Part shown: positions 9,393 to 17,862 of the stretch, piece after piece
How the letters are laid out: every line of letters begins with the position of its first letter
Numbering within the stretch: the first letter of the stretch is position 1
Assembly (NCBI GenBank): GCA_032017425.1
Contig: DALZPW010000009.1
Length of the DNA stretch: 64,000 nt
Source of the DNA: Faucicola tetraodonis
GTDB lineage: Bacteria > Pseudomonadota > Gammaproteobacteria > Pseudomonadales > Moraxellaceae
Reading direction: 5' to 3' (one strand)
Notes under the pieces: model-generated
What the model was told of the DNA's origin: nothing
The model's database searches: none
What the model saw: the letters and a program-made list of their open reading frames with translations, nothing else
Program-made: the position numbers and the translations under genes

Positions 9393-9889
9393 TGTCACTT
9401 ATCTGTTGGCAAATTGATTGGCTAATTAAATGACCCGTTGCATCGCTTAGCCCAAGTAAAAAAGCTTACAAACTCTTAAAGCCGCCGTTAACGCAAAATA
9501 AAAACGATGGTTTATCTTAATTTCTCAAATTGCGTTATCCTGTTGAGAAAATCGATTGCACCATCGTCCGTCGGTGACGGTAGTGTAGTCAGGTTATATG
9601 ACAAAATGATGAATTATACCGATGAAAGGTAATGGGGCAATCCATAGCAATTTTTAAATCACATTTTGCTAAATTATTAAACTTAAGTTGTATAAAAAGT
9701 CGGATGAAATGCAGAAAATGTTACGAATTCATTGTGTGATAGGATGGTGTGATAGGATGGACATGAAAAAAGCCCTGAATGCTGTTGAGCGCTTTTCCAT
9801 GGCTAATAGTTAATGGTGAATGGTTACCGTGTAAACTAACGCTACATTAATGAGATGCTTTATCGTGCTCTGTCAAACGATTAGCTGCT

Positions 9890-10262
9890 TTATTCATAGC
9901 CACTTATGGTATGGATTAATTCGTGCAATTCTTCATTGGATAGCACAATAAATAGCTCACTGGGCTTAATACGGCTGTCCATTTGAAACAACTAATCATT
10001 CATATTTGTATCCAAATAGTTACTAGCGTAACAGTTTTAAAAATGCCCATCGCTTTGCGATAACATCGGCCAAATAAAGCTAAAGCGTTCCTGCCCAGGT
10101 GTGCCATATAGCCAATATTAATGCCGCCCTCTAGCGCCAATTCACCGACTGACTAGATTTGGCAAGTGGGTTAGGGGCATTGGGGTATCACTGATGGTAA
10201 CAGCTAAAAATTGCGTAGACTGGGCAACACCAGATGATGGATTGCCAACTCGAGCAGGCGCA
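9890..10262 (-). pseudogene. Decayed MglA/ARF-like small GTPase gene
   Basis: No intact gene lies between 9393 and 10262, but translated pieces on the minus strand match a bacterial GTPase of the MglA/ARF-like ATP-GTP-binding group. In order: ISDTPMPLTHLPN, the stretch after the P-loop (about 10165-10215); GELALEGGINIG (about 10112-10147); then, one frame away, YGTPGQERFSFIWPML, the switch-II motif (about 10055-10112). A last open stretch, 9890-9982, reads DSRIKPSELFIVL and fits the expected C-terminal D-x-R helix. Stops and frameshifts separate the pieces, the P-loop is degraded, and the total is shorter than a full gene of about 540 bases. It sits directly behind the intact gene at 10263-10733. 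The rest of 9393-9889 shows only a 13-bp tandem duplication (TGTGATAGGATGG) near 9735-9760. Confidence 0.65.
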
Positions 10263-10733
10263 TTAAAGACTAAGCGCTAGTGTTAATGTATTGTCTGTCG
10301 CTGATTGATAAGCGTCAACGGCATCAGCGGTGAGTTTAGCGGCAGCGGATGGCATATTGTCAACAGGTATACCAGACAAGAACGGCAATTGTGAAAACAA
10401 CCACTCGCTCAATGGCGCTAAATCTTTGATGGGTAACACCAATAAATCTTGCGATAAATAGCCGCTTTCCGTCTCACTACGAGCGGTATAAATAGTTGCC
10501 GTATTGTGTTTGCTACTAATTAACTTTTGAACACTTTCAGCATGACGCAAATCATGATTGACCATGAATAAATCAATTTGCTGATTGTTCGCTGATACCC
10601 ATTCAAGGTCTGCTTCGAGTCTAAGCAAGAGGCGTAGATAGCCTTTTAGCATCACTTGGTCGCCAGGCTTGATACCAACCAAAGCAATCCGCATCACTTT
10701 TTTTAGACGATCTGAGGCAGACGTGACATTCAT
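10263..10733 (-). CDS. Small protein of unknown function upstream of a GTPase relic
   Basis: I do not recognise this 156-residue protein. It begins with a hydrophilic segment followed by VMRIALVGIKPGDQVMLKG and contains a pattern like a Rossmann or receiver-type alpha/beta fold (IDLFMVNHDLRHAES, DLLVLPIKDLAPLSEWLF) without phospho-acceptor or nucleotide motifs. It has no signal peptide or membrane segment. The decayed GTPase gene starts within a few bases of its stop, so it was probably the first gene of an operon with that GTPase. It may have lost its partner and be on its way to decay, although the reading frame is still open. Confidence 0.6.
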   Translation of the reverse strand: MNVTSASDRLKKVMRIALVGIKPGDQVMLKGYLRLLLRLEADLEWVSANNQQIDLFMVNHDLRHAESVQKLISSKHNTATIYTARSETESGYLSQDLLVLPIKDLAPLSEWLFSQLPFLSGIPVDNMPSAAAKLTADAVDAYQSATDNTLTLALSL

Positions 10734-11059
10734 CCAGTAAACTCTCCAACAGCTAGCGAATTGATCTTTTACACGACTAAAACGCCATCAAGCATCCCTG
10801 CAATAAATTATCGTAAACCTGGGTTAGGGATACGTTAACTGGCTATGATGATTACAATTTTTGATGATGTAGCAAATACATGTCGTCTAAAACTAGCGGG
10901 CTATAAAGTTGAGATTTTAGCAACATTCCTATGATTAAGGTAGGTTACATATCTATTATTTATGCCTTTCATACCAATTCTGACAGGGCAAAAAAACAAT
11001 ACAAAACTCAAAATCGGTTTTATCCTTAAATTAATCTTATTTAGGCGCAAAAAATTGGT
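10734..11059. other. Intergenic region without a recognised feature
   Basis: These 326 bases are AT-rich and must contain the promoter of the small gene at 10263-10733. I see no convincing terminator for the DUF4230 gene, no conserved motif and no gene. Confidence 0.5.
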
Positions 11060-11764
11060 TTAACGGCAACTGTTAGTGGGCGCGGTGACTTTCACAGTGA
11101 CTTGTACATTTGCCAGTGCAAATAGCGATTGCACTTGCTTTTGGGCATTATCGTTGGCAGTTTGTAGAATGCCAGAGCGGCAAGCGGAAGTCAGCACTTG
11201 GTCTTTGCCAGCCACTTGGGCTTGGTTAAATATTTGTGGGTCGGCTTGCACCATGCCAAATACCCCTGTTTGAATATCATACACTTCAATGTTATCTAAA
11301 TAACTATCCAAAATCTGCGCAGCGGGCAAGGTGATACTGACATGGCTACCATCTGGGGTCACTTGTACATCAGTGGGTTTTAATTGATTTAAGTCAATGC
11401 CCGCGGTCACCCGTCCATGAGCGACAAACAGCCCCTTTTGCTCATCTTGCCACAGGGCGTACCAATTGCCTTCTTTTTGGCTGGTGATAACGGTATCGAC
11501 ATTATAGGCCACAGTTTGTAGTCGATTGAGACTTTGAATCTTAGTGACCACGCCTTCGCGGGTTAATACCTCAACTTTTTTAGGCGTATTTGCTTGTTGC
11601 CATTGCAAAAATAGCCAACCTGCCACCGCAATCACAGCCAGTAAAAATAAACTCACCCAAAAAGAAACCGGCTTTTTGTTGCCCGATGCGGGCGGTTCTG
11701 GCAAGTTTGTAGTCGGTTTTGCCTGAGACGATGGCGTGGAAGATGAAGTGGGGAGTTGGGTCAT
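11060..11764 (-). CDS. DUF4230 domain-containing membrane-anchored protein
   Basis: This 234-residue protein starts with a Pro/Ser/Thr-rich cytoplasmic stretch, then one membrane segment (about 33-51, FWVSLFLLAVIAVAGWLFL). The extracytoplasmic domain carries the DUF4230 pattern VVTKIQSLNRLQTVAYNVDTV and VHISLPAAQIL-like strands with a conserved glycine-rich turn. DUF4230 proteins have no established function. The gene is divergent from proS. Two cysteines near the end (SACRSG and the penultimate residue) might form a disulfide in the periplasm. The start ATG at 11764 is followed directly by the low-complexity N-terminus. Confidence 0.75.
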   Translation of the reverse strand: MTQLPTSSSTPSSQAKPTTNLPEPPASGNKKPVSFWVSLFLLAVIAVAGWLFLQWQQANTPKKVEVLTREGVVTKIQSLNRLQTVAYNVDTVITSQKEGNWYALWQDEQKGLFVAHGRVTAGIDLNQLKPTDVQVTPDGSHVSITLPAAQILDSYLDNIEVYDIQTGVFGMVQADPQIFNQAQVAGKDQVLTSACRSGILQTANDNAQKQVQSLFALANVQVTVKVTAPTNSCR

Positions 11765-11866
11765 GTATCCATTCCTAATCGTTTAATAGTGGATACTATT
11801 TTGTATGGTTATGACTTGCCATAATTTCAATGTGTCGGGTTTAAATAGCCAATGGGTATGACCAAA

Positions 11867-11888
11867 TTGTCATAATTATTGTCATAAT
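11867..11888. repeat. Direct repeat TTGTCATAAT, two copies 12 bp apart
   Basis: TTGTCATAAT occurs at 11867 and again at 11879, between the divergent DUF4230 gene and proS. It could be a regulator-binding site, but the 12-bp spacing does not fit a Pho box, which needs 11 bp. Confidence 0.3.
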
Positions 11889-12060
11889 GTCCAAAAATGC
11901 TAAAATTAAAAAAGCTAAGTCCAAAAATACGGCATCGACTTGGCAAAAATTAAAAAAACTATTGCACCACCCAGTGGCATAAAATAAGATAATCGGTTTA
12001 CCAAATAGTCTATCCATTCTCGTTTTTTTCTTATTTCAAGCCGTACAAACAAGGTGTGCC

Positions 12061-13833
12061 ATGCGAGCCAGTCAATTTACTTTTGCAACGTTAAAAGAAA
12101 CCCCAAGTGATGCCGATATCATCTCCAGCCAATTAATGCTCCGTGCAGGGATGATTCGTAAATCTGCGTCGGGTCTCTACACGTGGCTACCGATGGGTCT
12201 AAAAACCTTACAAAAAGTTAAAAAAATCATCCGTGAAGAGATGGATGCCATCAACTGCCAAGAGCTGCTCATGCCTGTGGTGCAATCTGCCGAGCTTTGG
12301 CAAGAATCAGGTCGTTGGGAAGCTTATGGCCCTGAACTGCTGCGGTTTAAAGACCGTCACCAACGCGACTTTGTGTTAGGCCCAACGCATGAAGAAGTGA
12401 TAACCGATATCGCGCGTAACTTGCTAAAAAGCTATAAACAGCTCCCTGTGAGCTACTACCAAGTACAAACCAAATTTCGTGATGAAATTCGCCCACGCTT
12501 TGGGGTCATGCGTTCGCGTGAATTTATCATGAAAGATGCCTATTCATTTCATATCGACCAGCCCTCACTACAGCGCACCTATGATGATATGTACCGCGCT
12601 TATCATAATATCTTTACCCGTCTTGGGTTAGACTTTCGTGCGGTGCAAGCCGATACTGGCTCGATTGGTGGATTTGCGTCGCATGAGTTTCAAGTCCTCG
12701 CTGGCAGTGGTGAAGACGATATCGTATTTTCAGATAGCTCAGATTATGCGGCCAATATCGAGCTTGCTGAAGCGGTGGCGGTCGGTGAACGTGCTACCCC
12801 AACGCAGGACAAAGCCGATGTCAGCACGCCCAATATGCCAACCTGTGAGCAAGTGGCTCAGCATTTAGGCTTGCCATTGTCACAGACGGTCAAAACTTTA
12901 ATCGTCGAAGGCGAACCTACCGCAGAAGGTAAAAGCACCTTAGTCGCGTTAGTGTTACGGGGCGATCATACCCTAAATGAAATCAAAGCCGAAAAATTGG
13001 CGCAAGTCAAAGCCCCACTCACCATGGCGAGCGAAGAGGCGATGCAAGCGGCGGGCCTGCACAAAGGGTTTATCGGGGTATTTGATTTGAACATGCCAGT
13101 GATTGTAGATCGTGCTGCTGCGGTGTTATCAGATTTTGTTAGCGGTGCCAACAAGCCAGATTTTCATACCACGGGCGTCAACTGGGAGCGTGATGCGTCC
13201 ATTACCGAAATTGCCGATATTCGCAACGTGGTAGAAGGCGACCCAAGCCCAGATGGACAAGGTACTTTACAAATCCGCCGCGGTATCGAAGTTGGTCATA
13301 TCTTCCAATTGGGTGACAAGTACGCCAAAGCATTAAACTGTGCGGTGATGGGCGAGCAGGGCAAACCTGTCATTACTATGATGGGCTGTTATGGTATCGG
13401 GGTTACCCGTATCGTCGCCGCCGCAATTGAACAAAATCACGATGACAATGGTATCATTTGGAAAACCAGTAGCACAGGTGAGAGCCTTGCGCCATTCACT
13501 GTGGCGATTGTGCCGATGATTAAAGGCAAAATGAAAGATGCTCTAGACCCAGCGAAAGGGGACAAAGCAATGCTACTTGCCGAAGCGCTTTACACAGAGC
13601 TAAAAGCCCAAGGTGTTGATGTGCTGCTTGATGACCGAGACGAGCGTGCGGGGGTAAAATTCGCCGATTTAGAGCTCATCGGCATTCCTCATCGTATTGT
13701 TATCTCAGAGAAAAATATCAGTGAAACAGGCGAGGTGAAATACGAATATGTCAATCGCCAAGATGGTGAAAAACAATTGCTCACTGCTGCGCAATTAAAC
13801 CAACTGTTTAAAGACAATCAATTGATTGGCTAA
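12061..13833 (+). CDS. proS: Prolyl-tRNA synthetase
   Basis: ProS charges tRNA-Pro with proline. This is the bacterial-type class II enzyme of about 590 residues. It has the catalytic motif 2 region FRDEIRPRFGVMRSREFIMKDAYSF, the motif 3 glycine-rich stretch GCYGIGVTRIVAA and an anticodon-binding domain (LDDRDERAGVKFADLELIG). An insertion editing domain (about 225-400) lies between motifs 2 and 3 and clears misacylated Ala-tRNA-Pro. An AAGGTG ribosome-binding site precedes the ATG. A terminator follows at 13912. Confidence 0.97.
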   Translation: MRASQFTFATLKETPSDADIISSQLMLRAGMIRKSASGLYTWLPMGLKTLQKVKKIIREEMDAINCQELLMPVVQSAELWQESGRWEAYGPELLRFKDRHQRDFVLGPTHEEVITDIARNLLKSYKQLPVSYYQVQTKFRDEIRPRFGVMRSREFIMKDAYSFHIDQPSLQRTYDDMYRAYHNIFTRLGLDFRAVQADTGSIGGFASHEFQVLAGSGEDDIVFSDSSDYAANIELAEAVAVGERATPTQDKADVSTPNMPTCEQVAQHLGLPLSQTVKTLIVEGEPTAEGKSTLVALVLRGDHTLNEIKAEKLAQVKAPLTMASEEAMQAAGLHKGFIGVFDLNMPVIVDRAAAVLSDFVSGANKPDFHTTGVNWERDASITEIADIRNVVEGDPSPDGQGTLQIRRGIEVGHIFQLGDKYAKALNCAVMGEQGKPVITMMGCYGIGVTRIVAAAIEQNHDDNGIIWKTSSTGESLAPFTVAIVPMIKGKMKDALDPAKGDKAMLLAEALYTELKAQGVDVLLDDRDERAGVKFADLELIGIPHRIVISEKNISETGEVKYEYVNRQDGEKQLLTAAQLNQLFKDNQLIG

Positions 13834-13911
13834 CAGAGCAACTTACCGCTACAAACGATTAGGTTTGATGGATGATTTGAGTCGAACATTTACACGTTTT
13901 GTATGGTGTGG

Positions 13912-13948
13912 AAAAACTGACAGTGCTAAGATGGGCTGTCAGTTTTTT
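13912..13948 (+). terminator. Rho-independent terminator after proS
   Basis: The stem AAAAACTGACAG/CTGTCAGTTTTT lies between proS and prc. It argues that prc starts at 13985 rather than at an upstream in-frame codon overlapping proS. Confidence 0.85.
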
Positions 13949-13984
13949 CTGTTTATCGCTTCATTAAATAGAGTAAGGAAAGTC

Positions 13985-16168
13985 ATGCAATACAAACAAC
14001 TTACCGCCAGTGTATTTGCCCTGTTGATGGGTGGGGCGATCCTGGGACAAAGTTACCAAACCGCCATTGCAGCATCGACGAGCGTCGGACAGATCAATAA
14101 CGAGCAGCGGCAGGTGACTCGGCAAGTCGCAGCGTTGTTGGATCGTAGCCATTATCTAGATAAAAAAATGGATGCTGCAACGGGCAGGCAAATTTTAGGC
14201 GACTATTTTGATGCGCTTGACCCCAACCATAGCGTGTTTTTGCAGTCGGATATTGATGAATTTACCCAAAAATATGGCAATAGTTTCGCCGATTATCTCA
14301 AACGCGGTGATTTAAAAGCGGGTTTTGAAATTTATCAGCGTTTTATTGAACGCTCAAAAGCGTATTACACCTTTGCCGATAGCTTGTTAAAATCCCCTGT
14401 GAACTTACAGAGCAATGAAACGGTCATTATGAACCGTGAAAAATTGCCACGTTTTAAAACCGTTGCCGAGCAACGCGATTTTTGGCGCAAACAGCTGACC
14501 TACCAGCTGATTGGTATGACCATCAATCAAGATGAAGACAAAAACAAAGACAAGTTTTTGCAAGAAAATGCTGATAAATACAACGCCAGTGATTTAGTCA
14601 AAAACGAAACGCGCTCACCAAGCCAAGTGCTAGACCAGCGTTTAAAGCGCCAATATGCGCAGCTACAGCGTATCGATAGCGACCAAATCGTTGAAACCCT
14701 GTTAAATGCAGCGATGGCAGCCTATGACCCGCACAGTAATTATTTTGCCCCCGTGCAAGCTAATGAGATGCAAATCCAATCGACCCTTGAATTGGTCGGT
14801 ATCGGTGTCTCGATTCAGCCCGATCGCAAGAATCCTGACTACACCCGTATCATCAGCCTAGTTGATGGCGGGCCTGCCGCTCGTTCGGGTCAAATCAAAC
14901 CCAATGACTTAATCATCGGCGTATCCACTGAAGATAAAGGCATGGTCGATACCGTGGGTTATTCGACACGTGAAGTGGTGAACCTCATTCGCGGTAAAAA
15001 AGGTTCATCCGTCACTGTGCGCGTCAAAGCGCCTAACACCCCAGACAGTAGCGCGCGTAATGTCACCCTCATACGTGATGTGATTCAGCAAGAAGAATCG
15101 GGCGTCAATCATCGGGTGATTAGTATCAAAGATAAAAACGGACAAGCCAAAAAAATCGGTGTGCTAGAAATCCCAAGTTTTTATCTCAACTATAAAGCCC
15201 GCCGTGCGGGAGAAGACTATCGTAGTGTCAGCATTGATACGGAAAACGCGTTAAAAGCCTTAAACCAGCAAAATATCGATGGCTTAGTGGTGGACCTGCG
15301 TGATGACCCCGGTGGCTCACTCGATGAAGTCGCCAAAATGATTGGCTTGTTTGTCAAGTCAGGTCCGCTGGTACAAATTCGTGATAACCGCGGCAACATC
15401 CAAGTGTATGAAGACGAAGACAAAGGTAAGCAGCTGTATACAGGCCCGATGACCGTACTCATTAACCAAGGCTCAGCGTCAGCTAGCGAGATTTTTGCGG
15501 CAGCGATTCAAGATTATGGTCGCGGTCTGATTGTCGGTAGCACGACCACAGGTAAAGGCTCAGCGCAAATTCAGCTTGATAACCTTGCCTTAGGGTCAGC
15601 AACGTTAACCCAGCGCAAGTTCTACCGTATCACTGGCGGCAGTACCCAAAATAAAGGCGTGGTGCCCGATGTGCGCTTAGTCAATATCTATGAAGGCATG
15701 GAGTTTGGTGAACGTAGCATGAAAAACCCACTAGCGTGGGATACCATTCGTGCCGCGCCGTACCAACCTGCGGGTAACTATTCCCGTGAGACCTTGCAAT
15801 CGCTCAATGCCTTGTCACAGCAGCGTCAAGCAGCCAATGCCCAGTTTGCTTATCTAAGCCAACTCAACAGAATCCGTAATGAGGAAGATGATAAGAAACC
15901 TGTCAAATTAGACATCAATGACCGCCGTACTTTCCGCAAAAACATTGAGGCAAAAATGTTGGCGGCAGAAAATGCGAGACGCCAAGCCAATGGGGAGAGC
16001 CCCTATAGCACGTGGACAGCGTACCAAGCTGCACAAGATGCAGAGTTAGAAGTCCGTAGCCGTCTAAAACAAGCCGAACGTCCAAAGCTGCCTGAAAGTG
16101 AAGCATTTGTGATTGAAGCGGCTAATGTCATGCTTGATGCACAGGCAGCCAACAACCAGCGCCCCTAA
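13985..16168 (+). CDS. prc: Carboxy-terminal processing protease Prc/Tsp (family S41A)
   Basis: Prc is a periplasmic serine protease that degrades proteins from their C-termini and trims cell-wall enzymes. The 727-residue protein has a signal peptide (about 1-30, ending AIAAS), an N-terminal Prc domain, a PDZ domain (ELVGIGVSIQ to VRVKAP), and the S41 catalytic core with Ser in INQGSASASEIFAAA and Lys in STTTGKGSAQIQL. The helical C-terminal domain is the one seen in E. coli Tsp. The ATG at 13985 follows an AAGGAAAG ribosome-binding site and gives a proper signal peptide. An in-frame upstream start would add 53 hydrophilic residues and cross the proS terminator. Confidence 0.93.
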   Translation: MQYKQLTASVFALLMGGAILGQSYQTAIAASTSVGQINNEQRQVTRQVAALLDRSHYLDKKMDAATGRQILGDYFDALDPNHSVFLQSDIDEFTQKYGNSFADYLKRGDLKAGFEIYQRFIERSKAYYTFADSLLKSPVNLQSNETVIMNREKLPRFKTVAEQRDFWRKQLTYQLIGMTINQDEDKNKDKFLQENADKYNASDLVKNETRSPSQVLDQRLKRQYAQLQRIDSDQIVETLLNAAMAAYDPHSNYFAPVQANEMQIQSTLELVGIGVSIQPDRKNPDYTRIISLVDGGPAARSGQIKPNDLIIGVSTEDKGMVDTVGYSTREVVNLIRGKKGSSVTVRVKAPNTPDSSARNVTLIRDVIQQEESGVNHRVISIKDKNGQAKKIGVLEIPSFYLNYKARRAGEDYRSVSIDTENALKALNQQNIDGLVVDLRDDPGGSLDEVAKMIGLFVKSGPLVQIRDNRGNIQVYEDEDKGKQLYTGPMTVLINQGSASASEIFAAAIQDYGRGLIVGSTTTGKGSAQIQLDNLALGSATLTQRKFYRITGGSTQNKGVVPDVRLVNIYEGMEFGERSMKNPLAWDTIRAAPYQPAGNYSRETLQSLNALSQQRQAANAQFAYLSQLNRIRNEEDDKKPVKLDINDRRTFRKNIEAKMLAAENARRQANGESPYSTWTAYQAAQDAELEVRSRLKQAERPKLPESEAFVIEAANVMLDAQAANNQRP

Positions 16169-16180
16169 TGCCAAAATGCG

Positions 16181-16198
16181 TGTAAGCAAAAGCTTACA
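16181..16198 (+). promoter_or_regulatory. GacA/UvrY-type upstream activating site
   Basis: The sequence is TGTAAG-CAAAAG-CTTACA, a perfect match to the TGTAAG-N6-CTTACA site bound by the GacA/UvrY/LetA response regulators upstream of CsrB/RsmY/RsmZ RNAs. It begins 13 bases after the prc stop. The centre lies about 64 bases upstream of the likely start of the RNA that follows, the usual distance. It can also fold as a hairpin but has no T run. Confidence 0.8.
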
Positions 16199-16252
16199 TG
16201 CATTGACGTTTGTACGACTGTTACCGAATGGTAAATTTTGTAATAATACATT

Positions 16253-16471
16253 CAACGGCACAGGGATGATTCTCAAGGATTGAGATAAGGACAGAATTGC
16301 CAATAAGGGAATGGTTTATCGTAGTATTAAGAAATGATGCTTGATAAACACGTGGAGTGAGACTTAGGATGAGTCAAGAAATTCACTACCAGTTAGTAAG
16401 GACCTTAAGGATGAGGTCAGTGATGCTAGGATAGCAGGTAAAAAAGCCATATCAGAGGATATGGCTTTTTT
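16253..16471 (+). ncRNA. CsrB/RsmZ-like regulatory RNA (CsrA/RsmA sponge), predicted
   Basis: This stretch of about 220 bases holds ten GGA motifs (at 16264, 16277, 16289, 16308, 16354, 16367, 16400, 16409, 16429 and 16457). Several lie in the loops of local hairpins: TCTCA-AGGAT-TGAGA (16271-16285), GACT-TAGGATG-AGTC (16361-16375), GACCT-TAAGGATG-AGGTC (16401-16418), TGCTA-GGA-TAGCA (16424-16436), and the terminator loop. Such loops are the binding sites of CsrA/RsmA. A -10-like TAATAAT at 16241 follows the GacA-type site at the expected distance, and a Rho-independent terminator ends the stretch. No protein-coding frame explains it. The 5' end is estimated, not observed. Family membership is inferred from architecture alone. 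Confidence 0.8.
16440..16471 (+). terminator. Terminator of the CsrB/RsmZ-like RNA, bidirectional
   Basis: The 14-bp perfect stem AAAAAAGCCATATC/GATATGGCTTTTTT has an AGAG loop. It ends the predicted RNA and can also terminate the CsbD gene from the other strand. The loop and closing base form the last GGA motif. Confidence 0.9.
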
Positions 16472-16501
16472 ACTTTGGAGGGAGTGTTAGTCTAGTTTAG
16501 A

Positions 16502-16711
16502 CTAAAAGCGATAGTCGTGACGAGTTGACCAATCGTCGATTTCTTTTTCTACAACGTCTTGGGTACGACCATAACGCTCTTGAATTTTACCTGATAGCTT
16601 TTGGCGGCTACCTGCGACTTGGGTGATTTCATCATCAGTTAAGTCACCCCAAGTTTCTTTCACAGCGCCTTTAACTTGTTCCCATTGACCTTTAATTGTA
16701 TTCTCATTCAT
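16502..16711 (-). CDS. CsbD-family stress protein
   Basis: This 69-residue hydrophilic protein is a CsbD-family member, with the signature NTIKGQWEQVKGAVKETWGDLTDDE and a second half GSRQKLSGKIQERYG. In other bacteria these are abundant general-stress proteins of unknown mechanism; in Bacillus the gene depends on sigma B. The start has an AAAGGAT ribosome-binding site. It is monocistronic, shares a bidirectional terminator with the predicted RNA, and lies next to a Gac/Csr-type locus. A regulatory link between them is possible but not shown. Confidence 0.9.
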   Translation of the reverse strand: MNENTIKGQWEQVKGAVKETWGDLTDDEITQVAGSRQKLSGKIQERYGRTQDVVEKEIDDWSTRHDYRF

Positions 16712-17026
16712 GAGTAGTATCCTTTGTTGTACTTAGTTTGATTATTTATCATTAAAAATATATACCCAATGATAAATCGTTATTGCTTATTCGTTATTGG
16801 CTATTGGGTATATGACTAGTATGCCAAAATCTAGCGCACAGTATGTGGTAGAAACTATAGTAAAGCATCAAAAAACGTAACTAAATCAATGATTTTGTAA
16901 ATAATATCAAGCTTTTCTTACACGGCAGACAATAACTTTACAGCATAGACAACCTAGAATTTTGCACAAAAAAAGAAGGCTATAAATATAGCCTTCCATT
17001 TAATCTTTCTAAGCTTTAATGATAAC
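16712..17026. other. Intergenic region: CsbD promoter and slyD terminator
   Basis: The only features I see in these 315 bases are the slyD terminator at 16968-16996 and AT-rich DNA that should contain the CsbD promoter. There is no coding frame or repeat. Confidence 0.5.
16968..16996 (-). terminator. Rho-independent terminator after slyD
   Basis: On the minus strand the stem GAAGGCTATA/TATAGCCTTC is followed by seven Ts, 30 bases beyond the slyD stop. Confidence 0.85.
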
Positions 17027-17515
17027 TTAGTGGTGATGACCGCCTGCACCGTGTACATGACCGTGTTGCAATTCTTCATCTGATGCATCACGAATGCTTG
17101 CCACTTCCACATCAAAATGAAGTTTTTTGCCTGCTAAGGGATGGTTAGCATCAACAATCACTTTGTCATCTTGTACATCTTTTACAGTGACTAACATCAC
17201 ATGACCGTCTTCAGTTTGTGATTGGAACTGCATACCTGGTTGGATATCTTCGACACCTTGGAAATTTTCGCGTGGAACTTCTTGTACTGCCGCGTCATCG
17301 AATTCGCCATAAGCGTCTACAGGTTCAATGCTTGCAGTAAATTTGTCACCCACTGATTTGCCCGCTAATTGTGATTCAAGACCTGGAATAATGTTTTGGT
17401 AGCCATGTAAATACGCTAAAGGTTGACCTTCTGGTGATTGGTCAATGACGTTACCTTCGTCGTCTTTTAAAGTGTAATGAAAATGTACAACGTTGTTATT
17501 ATTGATAGTAGACAT
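17027..17515 (-). CDS. slyD: FKBP-type peptidyl-prolyl isomerase SlyD
   Basis: SlyD is a cytosolic prolyl isomerase and chaperone that also delivers nickel. The 162-residue protein has the FKBP half-domain with VVHFHYTLKDDEGNVIDQS and the LAYLHGYQNIIPGLE motif. The insert-in-flap chaperone domain (about 70-125) has DAYGEFDD and VPRENFQG, followed by the NHPLAGKKLHFDVEV return strand. The short tail ends HGHVHGAGGHHH, a histidine-rich metal-binding end much shorter than that of E. coli SlyD. An AAGGA ribosome-binding site precedes the ATG. Confidence 0.93.
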   Translation of the reverse strand: MSTINNNNVVHFHYTLKDDEGNVIDQSPEGQPLAYLHGYQNIIPGLESQLAGKSVGDKFTASIEPVDAYGEFDDAAVQEVPRENFQGVEDIQPGMQFQSQTEDGHVMLVTVKDVQDDKVIVDANHPLAGKKLHFDVEVASIRDASDEELQHGHVHGAGGHHH

Positions 17516-17862
17516 CGCTAAAATTCCTTATGAATCAATGAATGGATTGGCAAATCGCTTTTTTGGCACAATAAATTAAAAATTGCTAGAAATTAAAATT
17601 GCTAGGATTTTTCACTACAATATCCGTGAAAATCTTTCAATTTTTGGTTAAACCTCAAAATACGCCAAAAAATATTAATGTAAATTGTAACATCAATCAT
17701 TAAAAGTTTGGCAGTTATAGACTTTAAAACACATTTTTAATCATTCAACCATACAACACTGTAACAATAAAGCCGTGTTCTGTTATTAATGGCGATAAGA
17801 TTTAAAAATTCAATTTATTGGGCAAATTATTTATTAATGAGTCCTGTAGCCAGTAGGGGCGT
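17516..17862. other. AT-rich intergenic region with a short direct repeat
   Basis: These 347 bases contain the slyD promoter region and a direct repeat of AAATTGCTAG near 17578-17604. I see no gene, terminator or conserved structure otherwise. Confidence 0.4.

Noticed and set aside
11867..11888. Pho box before proS
   Set aside because: The TGTCAT-like repeats are 12 bp apart; PhoB needs 11 bp, and proS is not a phosphate gene.
13826..13984. Upstream start of prc overlapping proS
   Set aside because: It would cross the proS terminator and bury the signal peptide; the ATG at 13985 has a good ribosome-binding site.
16176..16203. Stem-loop after prc as a Rho-independent terminator
   Set aside because: There is no T run after the stem, and the core is an exact GacA-type TGTAAG-N6-CTTACA site ahead of an RNA-like locus.
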